From CAWFSE01 sp963697565 (lineage in GTDB: Bacteria; Actinomycetota; Actinomycetes; CAVWCF01): a stretch of 64,000 nt of DNA. The notes beneath the pieces are model-generated. The model worked only from the letters and a program-made list of their open reading frames with translations. It did not search any database and was not told where the DNA came from. The position numbers and the translations under genes were made by a program. Of the stretch, positions 27,466 to 35,715 are shown piece after piece (the first letter of the stretch is position 1; each line of letters opens with the position of its first letter). Where the stretch lies: contig CAVOOM010000006.1 of NCBI GenBank assembly GCA_963697565.1, positions 186,001 to 250,000 on the forward strand. The letters run 5' to 3'.

Positions 27466-28599
27466 TCAGCCGGCGAGGCGCACCGGCATGAGCAGGTAGC
27501 GGTAGCCGACCGTCGCCGGGGCGTCGCCGCCGGCGCCGGAGAGCACGGCGGGCTTGGTCGGGCTGACGAAGGCGATGTGGGCCGTCGGGGCGTCGATCGC
27601 GCGCAGGCCGTCGAGCAGGAAGGCCGGGTTGAACGCGATGGTGATCGGCTCGCCGTCCAGCGTCGCCTCAAGCTCCTCCGAAGCCTGGGCCTCGTCGCCG
27701 GTGCCGGCGTCGAGCACGAGCTGGCCGGGGCTGAAGCTCAGCCGGACCGGCGTGTTGCGCTCGGCGACGAGGGCCACGCGCTGCACGGCCTCCATCAGCT
27801 CGGCCGTCGAGACCTGCGCGGTCGCGGCCGTCTCGGTGGGAAGCAGCGAGCGGTACTTGGGGAACTCGCCGTCCAGCAGCCGCGTGGTGGTCCGGCGCCC
27901 GGAGCCCTCGAAGCCCATCAACCCCTCGCCGATGGCGCCGGTGGCCAGCGCCACGGTGACGGCGTCGCCGTGGGTGAACGCCTTGGCCGCGTCGCGCAGG
28001 GTGCGGGCCGGCACCAGGGCGACCGCCTCGACCGAGGGGTTGTCCGGCCGCCAGGCGAGCTCGCGCACCGCCAGCCGGTAGCGGTCGGTCGCGGCCAGCG
28101 TCATGGTCTCGCCGGACAGCTCGATGCGGACCCCGGTCAGCACCGGGAGGGTGTCGTCCCGGCCCGCGGCCAGCGCGACCTGCTCCACGGCGGCGGCGAA
28201 GGCGGCGCGGTCCACCTGGCCGGCGGCGGCCGGCAGGTCGGGCAGCGCGGGGTACTCCTCGACCGGCAGCGTCGGGAGGGTGAAGCGAGCCGAGCCGCAG
28301 GAGACCTCGACCTTGTGGCCGCCCTCGGCGGTGGTCACGGTCACCGGGCGGGCCGGCAGGCTGCGGGCGATCTCGGCGAGCAGCCGGCCGGAGACGAGCA
28401 CCGACCCCTGCTGCTCGACGACCGCCTCGGCGGTGCAGCGAGCCGAGACCTCGTAGTCGAAGCTCGACAGCGTGAGGGAGCCCTCGCCGGCCTCGACCAG
28501 CACGCCGGCGAGCACCGGCACGGGGGGCCGGCTCGGCAGGGTGCGCGCCGCCCAGGCGACCACCTCGGCGAGCACATCGCGTTCGACCCTGAACCTCAC
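27466..28599 (-). CDS. dnaN: DNA polymerase III beta subunit (sliding clamp)
   Basis: 377 aa from GTG 28599. All three clamp domains are present: RFRVERDVLAEVVAW at the start, DDTLPVLTGVRIEL and TDRYRLAVREL in the middle, and NPAFLLDGLRAI with the terminal YRYLLMPVRLAG. This last segment forms part of the protein-binding pocket. Translation could in principle be read further upstream, but that would run through the DnaA-box region and the 377-aa product has the usual family length. It is the first gene left of oriC. Confidence 0.97.
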   Translation of the reverse strand: MRFRVERDVLAEVVAWAARTLPSRPPVPVLAGVLVEAGEGSLTLSSFDYEVSARCTAEAVVEQQGSVLVSGRLLAEIARSLPARPVTVTTAEGGHKVEVSCGSARFTLPTLPVEEYPALPDLPAAAGQVDRAAFAAAVEQVALAAGRDDTLPVLTGVRIELSGETMTLAATDRYRLAVRELAWRPDNPSVEAVALVPARTLRDAAKAFTHGDAVTVALATGAIGEGLMGFEGSGRRTTTRLLDGEFPKYRSLLPTETAATAQVSTAELMEAVQRVALVAERNTPVRLSFSPGQLVLDAGTGDEAQASEELEATLDGEPITIAFNPAFLLDGLRAIDAPTAHIAFVSPTKPAVLSGAGGDAPATVGYRYLLMPVRLAG

Positions 28600-29002
28600 G
28601 GCGCCGTCCTTATCGCTTCGGCCCGCCGGTGGCGGGGATGACTGCGGGTGGGCGCAAGAGACCCGCCGTGCGGCTGGACCGGGCGTGGTCCGGTCGCCGC
28701 CCCGCCCTCGCACCCTAGTGCGCGCCGGCCTGGCTGGCTGTCCCGCCCCGCCCTCATGTTGGGAGCCGGAGCCATCATCGAGGGAGTACTCGTCGGGTTC
28801 ATAGGGGGCGTGGACGCTGGGGACAACGACTTTCGGCGCAGGTCGGGCCGCGTGGCGCGGCGCCCAGGGGCTGGGGACGGCGGCCGGGCGACCTGGGCGC
28901 CGGCTGGGCGCCGCGGGGGCGGTCCCCACCCCGTGGCGGCCCTGTGGATGAGCCGCCAGGCTTGATCCACAAGGTTTTCCACAGCATGTGCACGTGGCTG
29001 GA
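28600..29002. other. oriC: dnaN-dnaA intergenic region with DnaA boxes
   Basis: A 403-bp gene-free stretch between dnaA and dnaN, the standard actinobacterial origin position. DnaA-box-like 9-mers: TTGTCCCCA (minus, 28818-28826), TCATCCACA (minus, 28943-28951), TGATCCACA (plus, 28963-28971) and TTTTCCACA (plus, 28975-28983). The last three form a 41-bp cluster just beyond the dnaA stop. It is among the more AT-containing spots in a GC-rich region and a candidate unwinding/assembly site. The dnaN promoter presumably lies here too. Confidence 0.82.
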
Positions 29003-30493
29003 TCACGCCTGGCGGGCCTGCGACTTGATCCGGTTGGTGAGCTCGGTGACCTGGTTGTAGACGCTGCGCCGCTCGGCCATCAGGTGCCTGATCTTGCGGT
29101 CGGCGTGCATCACCGTGGTGTGGTCGCGGCCGCCGAACTGCTGGCCGATCTTGGGCAGCGAGAGGTCGGTGAGCTCGCGGCACAGGTACATCGCGATCTG
29201 CCGCGCGGTGACGAGCACCCGGGACCGGGACTGCCCGCAGAGGTCCTCCATGGTCAGCCCGAAGTACGCCGACGTCTGGGCCATGATCAGCGCGGAGGTG
29301 ATCTCCGGGCCGCTGGCGTCGGTCACCAGGTCCTTGAGCACGACCTCGGCCAGCGACAGGTCGACCTGCTGGCGGTTGAGGCTGGCGAAGGCGGTCACCC
29401 GGATCAAGGCGCCCTCGAGCTCGCGGATGTTGCTGGAGATCTTGCTGGCGATGTACTCCAGCACCTCGGGCGGCGCCGACAGCCGCTCCTGGTGGGCCTT
29501 CTTCTGCAGGATCGCGATCCGGGTCTCGAGGTCGGGCGGCTGGACGTCGGTGATGAGGCCCCACTCGAAGCGGGAGCGCATCCGGTCCTCGAAGGCCTGC
29601 AGCTGCTTGGGCGGCAGGTCGCTGGTGACCACGATCTGCTTGTTGGCGTTGTGCAGGGTGTTGAACGTGTGGAAGAACTCCTCCTGCGTCTGCACCTTGC
29701 CCTGCAGGAACTGGATGTCGTCGACGAGCAGCACGTCGATGTCGCGGTAGCGGCGCTGGAAGGCGGCGGCCTTGTCGTCGCGAATGCTGTTGATGAAGTC
29801 GTTGGTGAACTCCTCCGAGCTCACGTAGCGCACCCGCGCGTGGCTGTAGAGGCTCTTGGTGTAGTGCCCGATGGCGTGCAGCAGGTGGGTCTTGCCGAGC
29901 CCGGACTCGCCATAGATGAACAGCGGGTTGTACGCCTTGGCGGGCGCCTCGGCGACGGCCACCGCCGCGGCGTGGGCGAACCGGTTGCTCGAGCCGATCA
30001 CGAAGGTGTCGAACACGTACTTGGGGTTGAGCCGGCTGTCGCCGGTGTCCCGGCGGCTGCCGGGCTGCCCCGCGCCGGGTCGCGCCGGGGTCGGGTCCCA
30101 CGCCTCACCGGTGCGGGTGAACGGGTCGGCGTGCGGCTCCTCGTCGGACTCGTCGAGCAGGCCGTCGTCGAGCACGTCGGACTCGTCGGCGAGCTCGCCG
30201 GCCGCGCCGTCGGGGCCGGCAGCGTCCGGGAGGGACTGCACCGACACCGCGAGGTGGACCTCGCGACCGAGCTGCTGCGAGAGCACGTCGACGACGAGCG
30301 GCCGCAGCCGGCTCTCCAGCACGTCCTTGGTGAACTCGTCCGGGGCGGCGACCAGTGCGGTCAGGCCGGAGCCGTCCTCGATCAGGCCAAGCGGGCGGAT
30401 GCTGCGCAGGAAGGCGGCCTGGGAGACCCCGGCCAGGGCGTCTGCGGACTGCACCGCGGACCAGACTTCGGTGAGATCAAGCGTGTCAGGCAC
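29003..30493 (-). CDS. dnaA: Chromosomal replication initiator DnaA
   Basis: 496 aa from GTG 30493, which has GAGGAG upstream; an in-frame TTG at 30511 overlaps that site and is rejected. Domain I is VWSAVQSADAL onward. Domain II is an acidic linker rich in Asp and Glu. The AAA+ domain has Walker A GESGLGKTH (K201), Walker B LLVDDIQFL and the sensor region. Domain IV carries the DnaA signature GRDHTTVMHADRKI. It binds the boxes in the flanking regions and opens oriC. Confidence 0.98.
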   Translation of the reverse strand: MPDTLDLTEVWSAVQSADALAGVSQAAFLRSIRPLGLIEDGSGLTALVAAPDEFTKDVLESRLRPLVVDVLSQQLGREVHLAVSVQSLPDAAGPDGAAGELADESDVLDDGLLDESDEEPHADPFTRTGEAWDPTPARPGAGQPGSRRDTGDSRLNPKYVFDTFVIGSSNRFAHAAAVAVAEAPAKAYNPLFIYGESGLGKTHLLHAIGHYTKSLYSHARVRYVSSEEFTNDFINSIRDDKAAAFQRRYRDIDVLLVDDIQFLQGKVQTQEEFFHTFNTLHNANKQIVVTSDLPPKQLQAFEDRMRSRFEWGLITDVQPPDLETRIAILQKKAHQERLSAPPEVLEYIASKISSNIRELEGALIRVTAFASLNRQQVDLSLAEVVLKDLVTDASGPEITSALIMAQTSAYFGLTMEDLCGQSRSRVLVTARQIAMYLCRELTDLSLPKIGQQFGGRDHTTVMHADRKIRHLMAERRSVYNQVTELTNRIKSQARQA

Positions 30494-31096
30494 GGGGTGC
30501 GGGCTCCTCAATCGGGCGATCTGTCGTGCGAGCGGGCCGGCGCCGGGGCGCCGGGCCGCTGCGGATGCGGCGTACGGAGCCCGCTGGCGGCGCAGCGCGC
30601 CCTCGGGGCCGCGTCCACAAGATCAGTCCACAGGTGTGGACCGGTCGCAGAAGGCGGCGTCCCGGGGTGCGGGCCGAGGGGGAAGGCCAGCGGAACGGGG
30701 GGGACGCTAGCAACCCCGCGCGGGGCGCCGTCAAGCGTTGTCCACAGGCTGGCCATCGCCTCGGCGTGGCGGTCCCCGGCGTGTCGCGCCGCGAGCGGGG
30801 CCGCCCGTGTCGATACTGGGGGGTTGGCCCTGCGACCGCTCGGCAAGGCCCACGGGAGGCGGACGGTTTGACCCGATCGCGGCGCCGCCCGTACCGTAGC
30901 CGGGGCCGAGGCGACTCGGCTGCTGCCGCATGCATGTGCTGGCGCGCCCCGCGGTGCCCGTGACGATCCTGTGACGATGCCGTGTCTCTCCCTTGGGCGG
31001 CCCGCGCCGGCGTCCGGTGGCGGCCGGTTCCGACCGCGGCGCCAGCGCTTCGATCCTTCCCCGCACCGACCCTGCACCTCTTCCCCGGGAGCCCCC
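30494..31096. promoter_or_regulatory. dnaA-rpmH intergenic region with further DnaA boxes
   Basis: A 603-bp gene-free divergent region. It holds a perfect box TTGTCCACA (30738-30746) and a cluster at 30611-30643 (GCGTCCACA, CAGTCCACA and, inverted, CGGTCCACA) that includes the palindrome TCCACAGGTGTGGA. These probably autoregulate dnaA and may form a second origin module. The promoters of dnaA and rpmH must lie here, but I see no confident -10/-35 pair. Confidence 0.6.
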
Positions 31097-31234
31097 GTGA
31101 GCAAGCGCACCTTCCAGCCGAACAATCGCCGTCGGGCGAAGACGCACGGCTTCCGGCTGCGGATGCGCACCCGTGCCGGCCGCTCGATCCTGTCGGCGCG
31201 CCGCGGCAAGGGCCGCGCCAAGCTGTCGGCCTGA
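31097..31234 (+). CDS. rpmH: 50S ribosomal protein L34
   Basis: 45 aa, GTG start at 31097. The whole sequence is the basic L34 pattern: SKRTFQPNNRRRAKTHGFRL, then RMRTRAGRSIL and SARRGKGRAKLSA. It is the smallest large-subunit protein, bound to 23S rRNA. It starts the rpmH-rnpA-yidD-yidC-jag-rsmG-parA-parB series, all reading away from oriC. Confidence 0.98.
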   Translation: MSKRTFQPNNRRRAKTHGFRLRMRTRAGRSILSARRGKGRAKLSA

Positions 31235-31269
31235 CGGCCCGGCGAACTCCGCGTCCGCGGATCCGCGCT

Positions 31270-31641
31270 GTGCTCGCCGCCGAGTCCCGGCTGCGCAGGC
31301 GGGCGGACTTCGCCCGCGTGATGCGCTCCGGCCTGCGCTCGGGGCGCCCCGAGCTGGTCGTCCACCTGCTGCCCGCCGCCCCCGGCGAGGCGGCCGCCCC
31401 GCCGCGTGCGGGCTTCGCCGCGAGCCGGGCCGTCGGCAACTCGGTGGTCCGACACCGCGTCCTGCGGGTGCTGCGGGCCCAGACCCGTCCTTTGCTGGGC
31501 GCGCTGCCCGCCGGCTCGCTCCTCGTCGTACGCGCCCTGCCGCCGGCCGCCACGGCCGACTCGGCCCAACTCGGCTCGGCCCTGCGCTCGGCCGTGGATT
31601 CCGCGGTGCGCAAGGCCGCCCGCCAAGGGGCCGCCGCGTGA
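31270..31641 (+). CDS. rnpA: Ribonuclease P protein component
   Basis: 123 aa from GTG 31270, 35 bases after rpmH. It contains LRRRADFARVMRSGLRSGRP, the RNase P motif region GFAASRAVGNSVVRHRVLRVLR (with the conserved RNxxKR-type block here as RAVGNSVVRHR), and GSLLVVRALPPAATA. It binds the catalytic RNA that trims tRNA 5' ends. The stop overlaps the yidD GTG (GTGA at 31638-31641). Confidence 0.95.
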   Translation: MLAAESRLRRRADFARVMRSGLRSGRPELVVHLLPAAPGEAAAPPRAGFAASRAVGNSVVRHRVLRVLRAQTRPLLGALPAGSLLVVRALPPAATADSAQLGSALRSAVDSAVRKAARQGAAA

Positions 31642-32090
31642 GCGGCGCGCTCGGCCAGGTGGGCGATCGGCTGGCCCTGCGCAGCACCCGGGCGCTCAAC
31701 CCGGTCTCCCGCGTGCTGACCTGGCCGCTGCTGGCGTTGATCCGGCTCTATCAGTGGACGCTGTCGCCGCTGCTCGGCCCGGTCTGCCGCTACCACCCGT
31801 CCTGCTCGAGGTACGGCTTCGGCTCGATCCACGACCACGGACCGCTGCTCGGCAGCTGGCTGACCGGCCGGCGGATCCTGCGCTGCAACCCGTGGGCGCG
31901 CGGCGGGGTGGACCCGGTGGTGCCGCGCGGGGCGGGATGGGCCACCCTGGTGTGGCGGGCCCGGGCCCCCGAGGACCCCGAGGCCCTCGAGGACCCCGCG
32001 CAACCCGCGGATCGACCCGATCGGGTCGGCTCGGTTCCGGCCGACCCCGACCCGCATGACCCAGCCCCCTCCAGGAGCGCCGCCGCATGA
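31638..32090 (+). CDS. yidD: YidD membrane protein insertion efficiency factor
   Basis: 150 aa from GTG 31638. The hallmark block YQWTLSPLLGPVCRYHPSCS, then RYGFGSIHDHGPLLG, RRILRCNPWARGGVDPVVP, is complete. The C-terminal roughly 50 residues are a Pro/Asp/Ala-rich extension longer than the usual 80-110-aa family. YidD is a small membrane-associated helper of YidC-mediated insertion. The start overlaps the rnpA stop and the stop overlaps the yidC start (ATGA at 32087-32090). Confidence 0.93.
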   Translation: MSGALGQVGDRLALRSTRALNPVSRVLTWPLLALIRLYQWTLSPLLGPVCRYHPSCSRYGFGSIHDHGPLLGSWLTGRRILRCNPWARGGVDPVVPRGAGWATLVWRARAPEDPEALEDPAQPADRPDRVGSVPADPDPHDPAPSRSAAA

Positions 32091-33115
32091 TCACCATCCC
32101 CCCGCTGCCGTGGCTGTACGACGCGGTGTCGTGGATCCTGCTGCGCTTCCACGACCTGTTCAGCCTGGTCTTCCCGGCCGGCAGCGGGGCGGCCTGGGGG
32201 CTGGCCATCGTCGGCCTCGTGGTGGTGATCCGGATCGCCCTGCTGCCGCTGTTCGCCAAGCAGATCAAGGCCCAGCGCGGCCTGCAGGCGCTGCAGCCGC
32301 AGATGAAGGCGATCCAGAAGAAGTACGCCAACGACAAGGAGCGCCAGTCCCAGGAGCTGATGAAGCTCTACAAGGACACCGGCACCAATCCGCTGTCGAG
32401 CTGCCTGCCGATCCTGGCGCAGTCGCCGTTCTTCTTCGCGCTCTTCACCGTGCTCAACCAGGTCGCCCAGGGCAACACCGTCGGCGTGATGACCCCGGCC
32501 GACGTCGAGTCGATGAAGGACGCGACGATCCTCGGGGCGCCGATCTCGGCCACCTTCTTGAACGCGCCCAACACCTCGACCAAGATCGTCGCGGCGGTGC
32601 TCATCCTGCTGATGACAGCGACGACCTTCACCACCCAGCGCCAGCTGATGGTCAAGAACATGCCGTCCGGGCAGGACAACCCGCTCGCCCAGCAGCAGAA
32701 GATCCTGCTGTACGTCTTCCCGCTGATGTTCGCGGTGTTCGGCGTCAACTTCCCGATCGGCGTGCTCATCTACTGGTTCACCACGAACCTGTGGACGATG
32801 GGCCAGCAGTTCTACGTGATCAGACGCAACCCGACGCCCGGCTCGCCCGCGGCCTTGGCGCTGGAGGCCCGCCGCGCGGAGAAGGCCAAAGACAAGGCCA
32901 GGGTCGAGATGACCGCGGCGGCCGACGCCCTGGCCGGCGACGCGGCCAGCGACGGCGATCAGCCGGCCCGGCCGTCCGGTCAGCGCCAGCAGCCGGTCCG
33001 CAAGCCGAAGTCGCAGCGGCCCCGGGCGGGCGGCAAGCCCGCCGGCACCGCCGGGCCGGCATCCGGGCCGGCGCCCGACCCGACCGCCGGCCCTCCCGCG
33101 CAATCCGCGGATTGA
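32087..33115 (+). CDS. yidC: YidC/Oxa1-family membrane protein insertase
   Basis: 342 aa. The first membrane segment, the hydrophilic-groove segment RIALLPLFAKQIKAQRGLQA with its key arginine, the coiled cytoplasmic hairpin (KAIQKKYANDKERQ, LYKDTGTNPLSSCLPILAQSP) and the final membrane segments (VFGVNFPIGVLIYWFTTNLW) are all present. There is no large periplasmic domain, as in Gram-positive YidC. The C-terminus is a long basic Lys/Arg/Pro/Ala-rich tail typical of ribosome-binding extensions in actinomycetes. Confidence 0.97.
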   Translation: MITIPPLPWLYDAVSWILLRFHDLFSLVFPAGSGAAWGLAIVGLVVVIRIALLPLFAKQIKAQRGLQALQPQMKAIQKKYANDKERQSQELMKLYKDTGTNPLSSCLPILAQSPFFFALFTVLNQVAQGNTVGVMTPADVESMKDATILGAPISATFLNAPNTSTKIVAAVLILLMTATTFTTQRQLMVKNMPSGQDNPLAQQQKILLYVFPLMFAVFGVNFPIGVLIYWFTTNLWTMGQQFYVIRRNPTPGSPAALALEARRAEKAKDKARVEMTAAADALAGDAASDGDQPARPSGQRQQPVRKPKSQRPRAGGKPAGTAGPASGPAPDPTAGPPAQSAD

Positions 33116-33191
33116 CCCACCCCAGCCCCCCGGCCGCCGCACCGCGTACCCCCGGCCGGTCCCGCCCGCACCACGACCGTGAGGAGCAGCC

Positions 33192-33749
33192 GTGAGCGAC
33201 GGCTCCATCGAGACCCCCACCGACGACGCCATCGAGGCCCCGAGCGAGGCCTCCCCCGACTCCGAGGCGGCGGTCGAGGCCGCCCCCACGCTGGCCGCGC
33301 GGCTGGAGCGCGAGGGTGACATCGCCGCGGACTACCTCGAGGCGCTGCTCGACATCGCCGACCTCGACGGCGACATCGACATGGATGTCGAGGGCGAGCG
33401 GGCCCTCGTCTCGCTCGTGGGCGGTGACCTGTCGGTGCTCGTCGGCGACGACGGCAAGGTCCTGGACGCCCTGCAGGAGCTCACCCGGCTCGCGGTGCTG
33501 CGCGAGACCGGCGAGCGCAGCCGGCTGATGCTCGACGTGGCGGGCTTCCGGGCCGCCAAGCGGGCCAAGCTGGTGGAGCTGGCCGACGAGGTCGCCGCCG
33601 GCGTCAAGGAGTCGGGCGAGGCCGCCCGGCTGTCGCCGATGACGCCGTTCGAGCGCAAGGTCGTGCACGACGCGATCGCGGCCGCCGGGCTGCGCAGCGA
33701 GTCCGAGGGCGTCGAGCCGCGGCGGTACGTCGTCGTCCACCCCGCCTGA
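33192..33749 (+). CDS. jag: Jag/KhpB-like KH-R3H RNA-binding protein
   Basis: 185 aa, GTG start at 33192 after GAGGAGCAG. An acidic N-terminus is followed by a KH domain (about 75-120, with DDGKVLDALQELTRLAVL) and an R3H domain (about 125-185, LSPMTPFERKVVHDAIAAAG with the R-x3-H element). It is a single-strand RNA-binding protein thought to affect cell-wall synthesis and small-RNA stability. It follows yidC, as usual. The rsmG ATG begins one base after its stop. Confidence 0.93.
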   Translation: MSDGSIETPTDDAIEAPSEASPDSEAAVEAAPTLAARLEREGDIAADYLEALLDIADLDGDIDMDVEGERALVSLVGGDLSVLVGDDGKVLDALQELTRLAVLRETGERSRLMLDVAGFRAAKRAKLVELADEVAAGVKESGEAARLSPMTPFERKVVHDAIAAAGLRSESEGVEPRRYVVVHPA

Positions 33750-33750
33750 G

Positions 33751-34531
33751 ATGCCCGCCGAGGGCGGCGCCGGCGGTGTTTCACGTGAAACACCGCCCGG
33801 CCCGGTCGCCGTCGTCGTGCCCGATCCCCCCGACCCCGCCGGGTGGCCGGCCGGCTGGCGCGAGGCGCTGCCGGGCCTGACCGCGTACGCGGCGCTGCTC
33901 GCCGACGCCGGCGTCGTGCGCGGCCTGATCGGCCCGCGGGAGGTCCCCCGGCTGTGGGACCGCCACCTGCTCAACAGCCTGGCCGTCGAGCCGCTGGTGC
34001 CTGCTGGCGCCCGGGTGGCCGACGTCGGCTCGGGGGCCGGGTTGCCCGGCCTGGCGGTGGCCCTCGCCCGCCCCGACCTGGCGGTCGACCTGGTCGAGCC
34101 GCTGCTGCGGCGCTCGGTATTCCTCGGCGAGGCGGTCGAGGCGCTGGGCCTCGGCGACCGGGTGCGGGTGGTCCGGGCGCGCGCCGAGGAGGCCGAGCGC
34201 GGGGCGTACGACGTGGTGCTGGCCCGCGCCGTCGCGCCGCTGGGCACGCTGGCGGGCTGGTGCCTGCCGCTGCTGCGCCCGGGCGGGGTGCTGCTGGCGA
34301 TCAAGGGCGAGCAGGCGGCCGCGGAGCTGGCGCGAGACGGCGCGGCGGTGCGCGCCGCGGGCGGTGCGGACGGCACCGTGGAGTCGGTGGGGCTGCCCGG
34401 GGCCGCCCACCCAGGTGGTCCGGGTGGTCCGATCGGGCACGATGGGCCCCAGCGGCGGGGGCACGGGCACCGGCCGCGGGCCGAAGCGACCACCACGGCG
34501 AGACCAGCAGGGAGGGCGATCGGGGCGATGA
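33751..34531 (+). CDS. rsmG: RsmG (GidB) 16S rRNA G527 methyltransferase, frameshifted near the 3' end
   Basis: ATG 33751. The first part reads MPAEGGAGGVSRET, where VSRET is encoded by a parS site. The methyltransferase core follows: PREVPRLWDRHLLNSLAVEP, the SAM motif VADVGSGAGLPGL, DLVEPLLRRSVFLGE, VVRARAEEAERGAYDVVLARAVAP and GGVLLAIKGEQA. Near 34410 the frame slips: the expected HPTQVVRVVRSG ending is one base out of phase and then closes at TGA 34529-34531, overlapping the parA ATG. The span of 781 bases (3n+1) fits a single inserted base. It methylates N7 of G527 in 16S rRNA; loss confers low-level streptomycin resistance in other bacteria. Confidence 0.92.
33777..33792. promoter_or_regulatory. 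parS site 1 (perfect), inside rsmG
   Basis: The exact consensus palindrome TGTTTCACGTGAAACA, the ParB-binding centromere site. It lies within codons 9-14 of rsmG and encodes VSRET. Confidence 0.97.
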
Positions 34532-35713
34532 GCACCCAGGGTGGCCCGCCGCCGGCGCACGGCGACCAGTGGAAGTGGCAGTTCGGCCCGTACGTCCCTC
34601 CCGTTTCACGTGAAACCGAGGAGCCCGTTGTGGATGTTTCACGTGAAACGGAGGTGCCAGCCGCCGAGGCGGCCCGCTCCGTCCCGGCGGCCCCCGCGGA
34701 CTTCCGCCCCGCTGACGCCGTCCCGGCGGCGGATCCGGCCCCCGAGCCCGCCCGCGCCCGTTTCACGTGAAACCGAGCCGGCCGCCCCGCCGGCCGACCC
34801 GTGGGGCGTCGAGGACCCGCTGGATACCCCCATCGCGCGCGCCGCGGAGACCGCCATGCGGGTGCGCAGCGGCCGGGCCGGCGAGTTCACCGTCCCGCCC
34901 GCGACCCGCGTGCTCACCGTCGCCAACCAGAAGGGCGGCGTGGGCAAGACCACGACCACGGTCAACCTGGCCGCGGCGCTGGCGCTGCACGGCCTGCGGG
35001 TGCTCGTGGTCGACCTCGACCCGCAGGGCAACGCGTCCACGGCCCTCGGGGTCGCCCACCACGCCGGCACGCCGAGCGTGTACGAGGTGCTGGTCGAGGG
35101 GCTGCCGCTGTCGCGGGTCGTGCAGCCGGCGGAAGGGATCGAGGGGCTCTTCGCCGCGCCGGCGACCATCGACCTGGCCGGCGCCGAGATCGAGCTGGTC
35201 AGCCTGGTGGCCCGCGAGTCGCGGCTGCAGCGCGCCCTGGAGACCTACCTGGCCGGGCAGCCGGCCGGCCAGCGGTTCGACTACGTCTTCATCGACTGCC
35301 CGCCCTCGCTGGGCCTGCTCACGGTCAACGCGTTCGTGGCCGCCCGCGAGGTGCTGATCCCGATCCAGTGCGAGTACTACGCGCTCGAGGGCCTGGGCCA
35401 GCTCGTCCGCAACGTCGATCTGATCCGCGCGCACCTCAACCCGGCGTTGCGGATCTCCACCATCCTGCTCACGATGTACGACGGCCGCACCCGGCTGGCG
35501 GCGCAGGTGGCCGCCGAGGTGCGGGCCCACTTCGGGGCCCAGGTGCTGCCGACGGCGGTGCCGCGCTCGGTGCGGGTGTCCGAGGCTCCGGGCTACGCGC
35601 AGACGGTGATGACCTACGATCCGGGCTCGTCGGGCGCCTTGGCCTACCTTGAGGCCGCCCGCGAGCTGGCCGACAGCGCCGCGGGGCAGCCCGCGCGCGG
35701 CGAAGGGGCGTGA
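34528..35713 (+). CDS. parA: ParA chromosome-partitioning ATPase with parS-encoded N-terminus (frameshifted)
   Basis: ATG 34528 (ATGA overlap with rsmG) opens MSTQGGPPPAHGDQWKWQFG, followed by two VSRET motifs. The frame closes at 34770, while the rest continues in another frame from about 34750 with a third VSRET. The total of 1186 bases (3n+1) fits one inserted base between parS sites 3 and 4. The ATPase domain has the deviant Walker A KGGVGKTT, LVVDLDPQGNASTALG, DCPPSLGLLTVNAF and EYYALEGLGQL. ParA uses ATP-dependent dimerisation on the nucleoid to move ParB-parS complexes. The N-terminal roughly 120 residues are low-complexity and specific to this lineage. Confidence 0.93.
34602..34617. 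promoter_or_regulatory. parS site 2, inside parA
   Basis: CGTTTCACGTGAAACC keeps the 14-base core GTTTCACGTGAAAC with both outer bases changed. It is translated as VSRET in the ParA N-terminus. Confidence 0.93.
34635..34650. promoter_or_regulatory. parS site 3, inside parA
   Basis: TGTTTCACGTGAAACG, one mismatch from consensus. Its centre is 33 bases from site 2, about three helical turns. It is translated as VSRET. Confidence 0.95.
34759..34774. promoter_or_regulatory. parS site 4, inside parA
   Basis: CGTTTCACGTGAAACC, core intact. It is translated as VSRET in the frame of the ParA ATPase domain. Confidence 0.93.
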
Positions 35714-35715
35714 GC

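Noticed and set aside
30494..30511. TTG start for dnaA at 30511
   Set aside because: The TTG overlaps the ribosome site (GAGGAG) that serves the GTG at 30493, and GTG gives the expected N-terminus PDTLDLTEVW.
34541..34758. Alternative ParA N-terminus beginning MARRRRTATSG at 34541
   Set aside because: That frame has shadow composition until parS site 4. The other frame starts at an ATGA overlap with rsmG and carries in-phase VSRET motifs.
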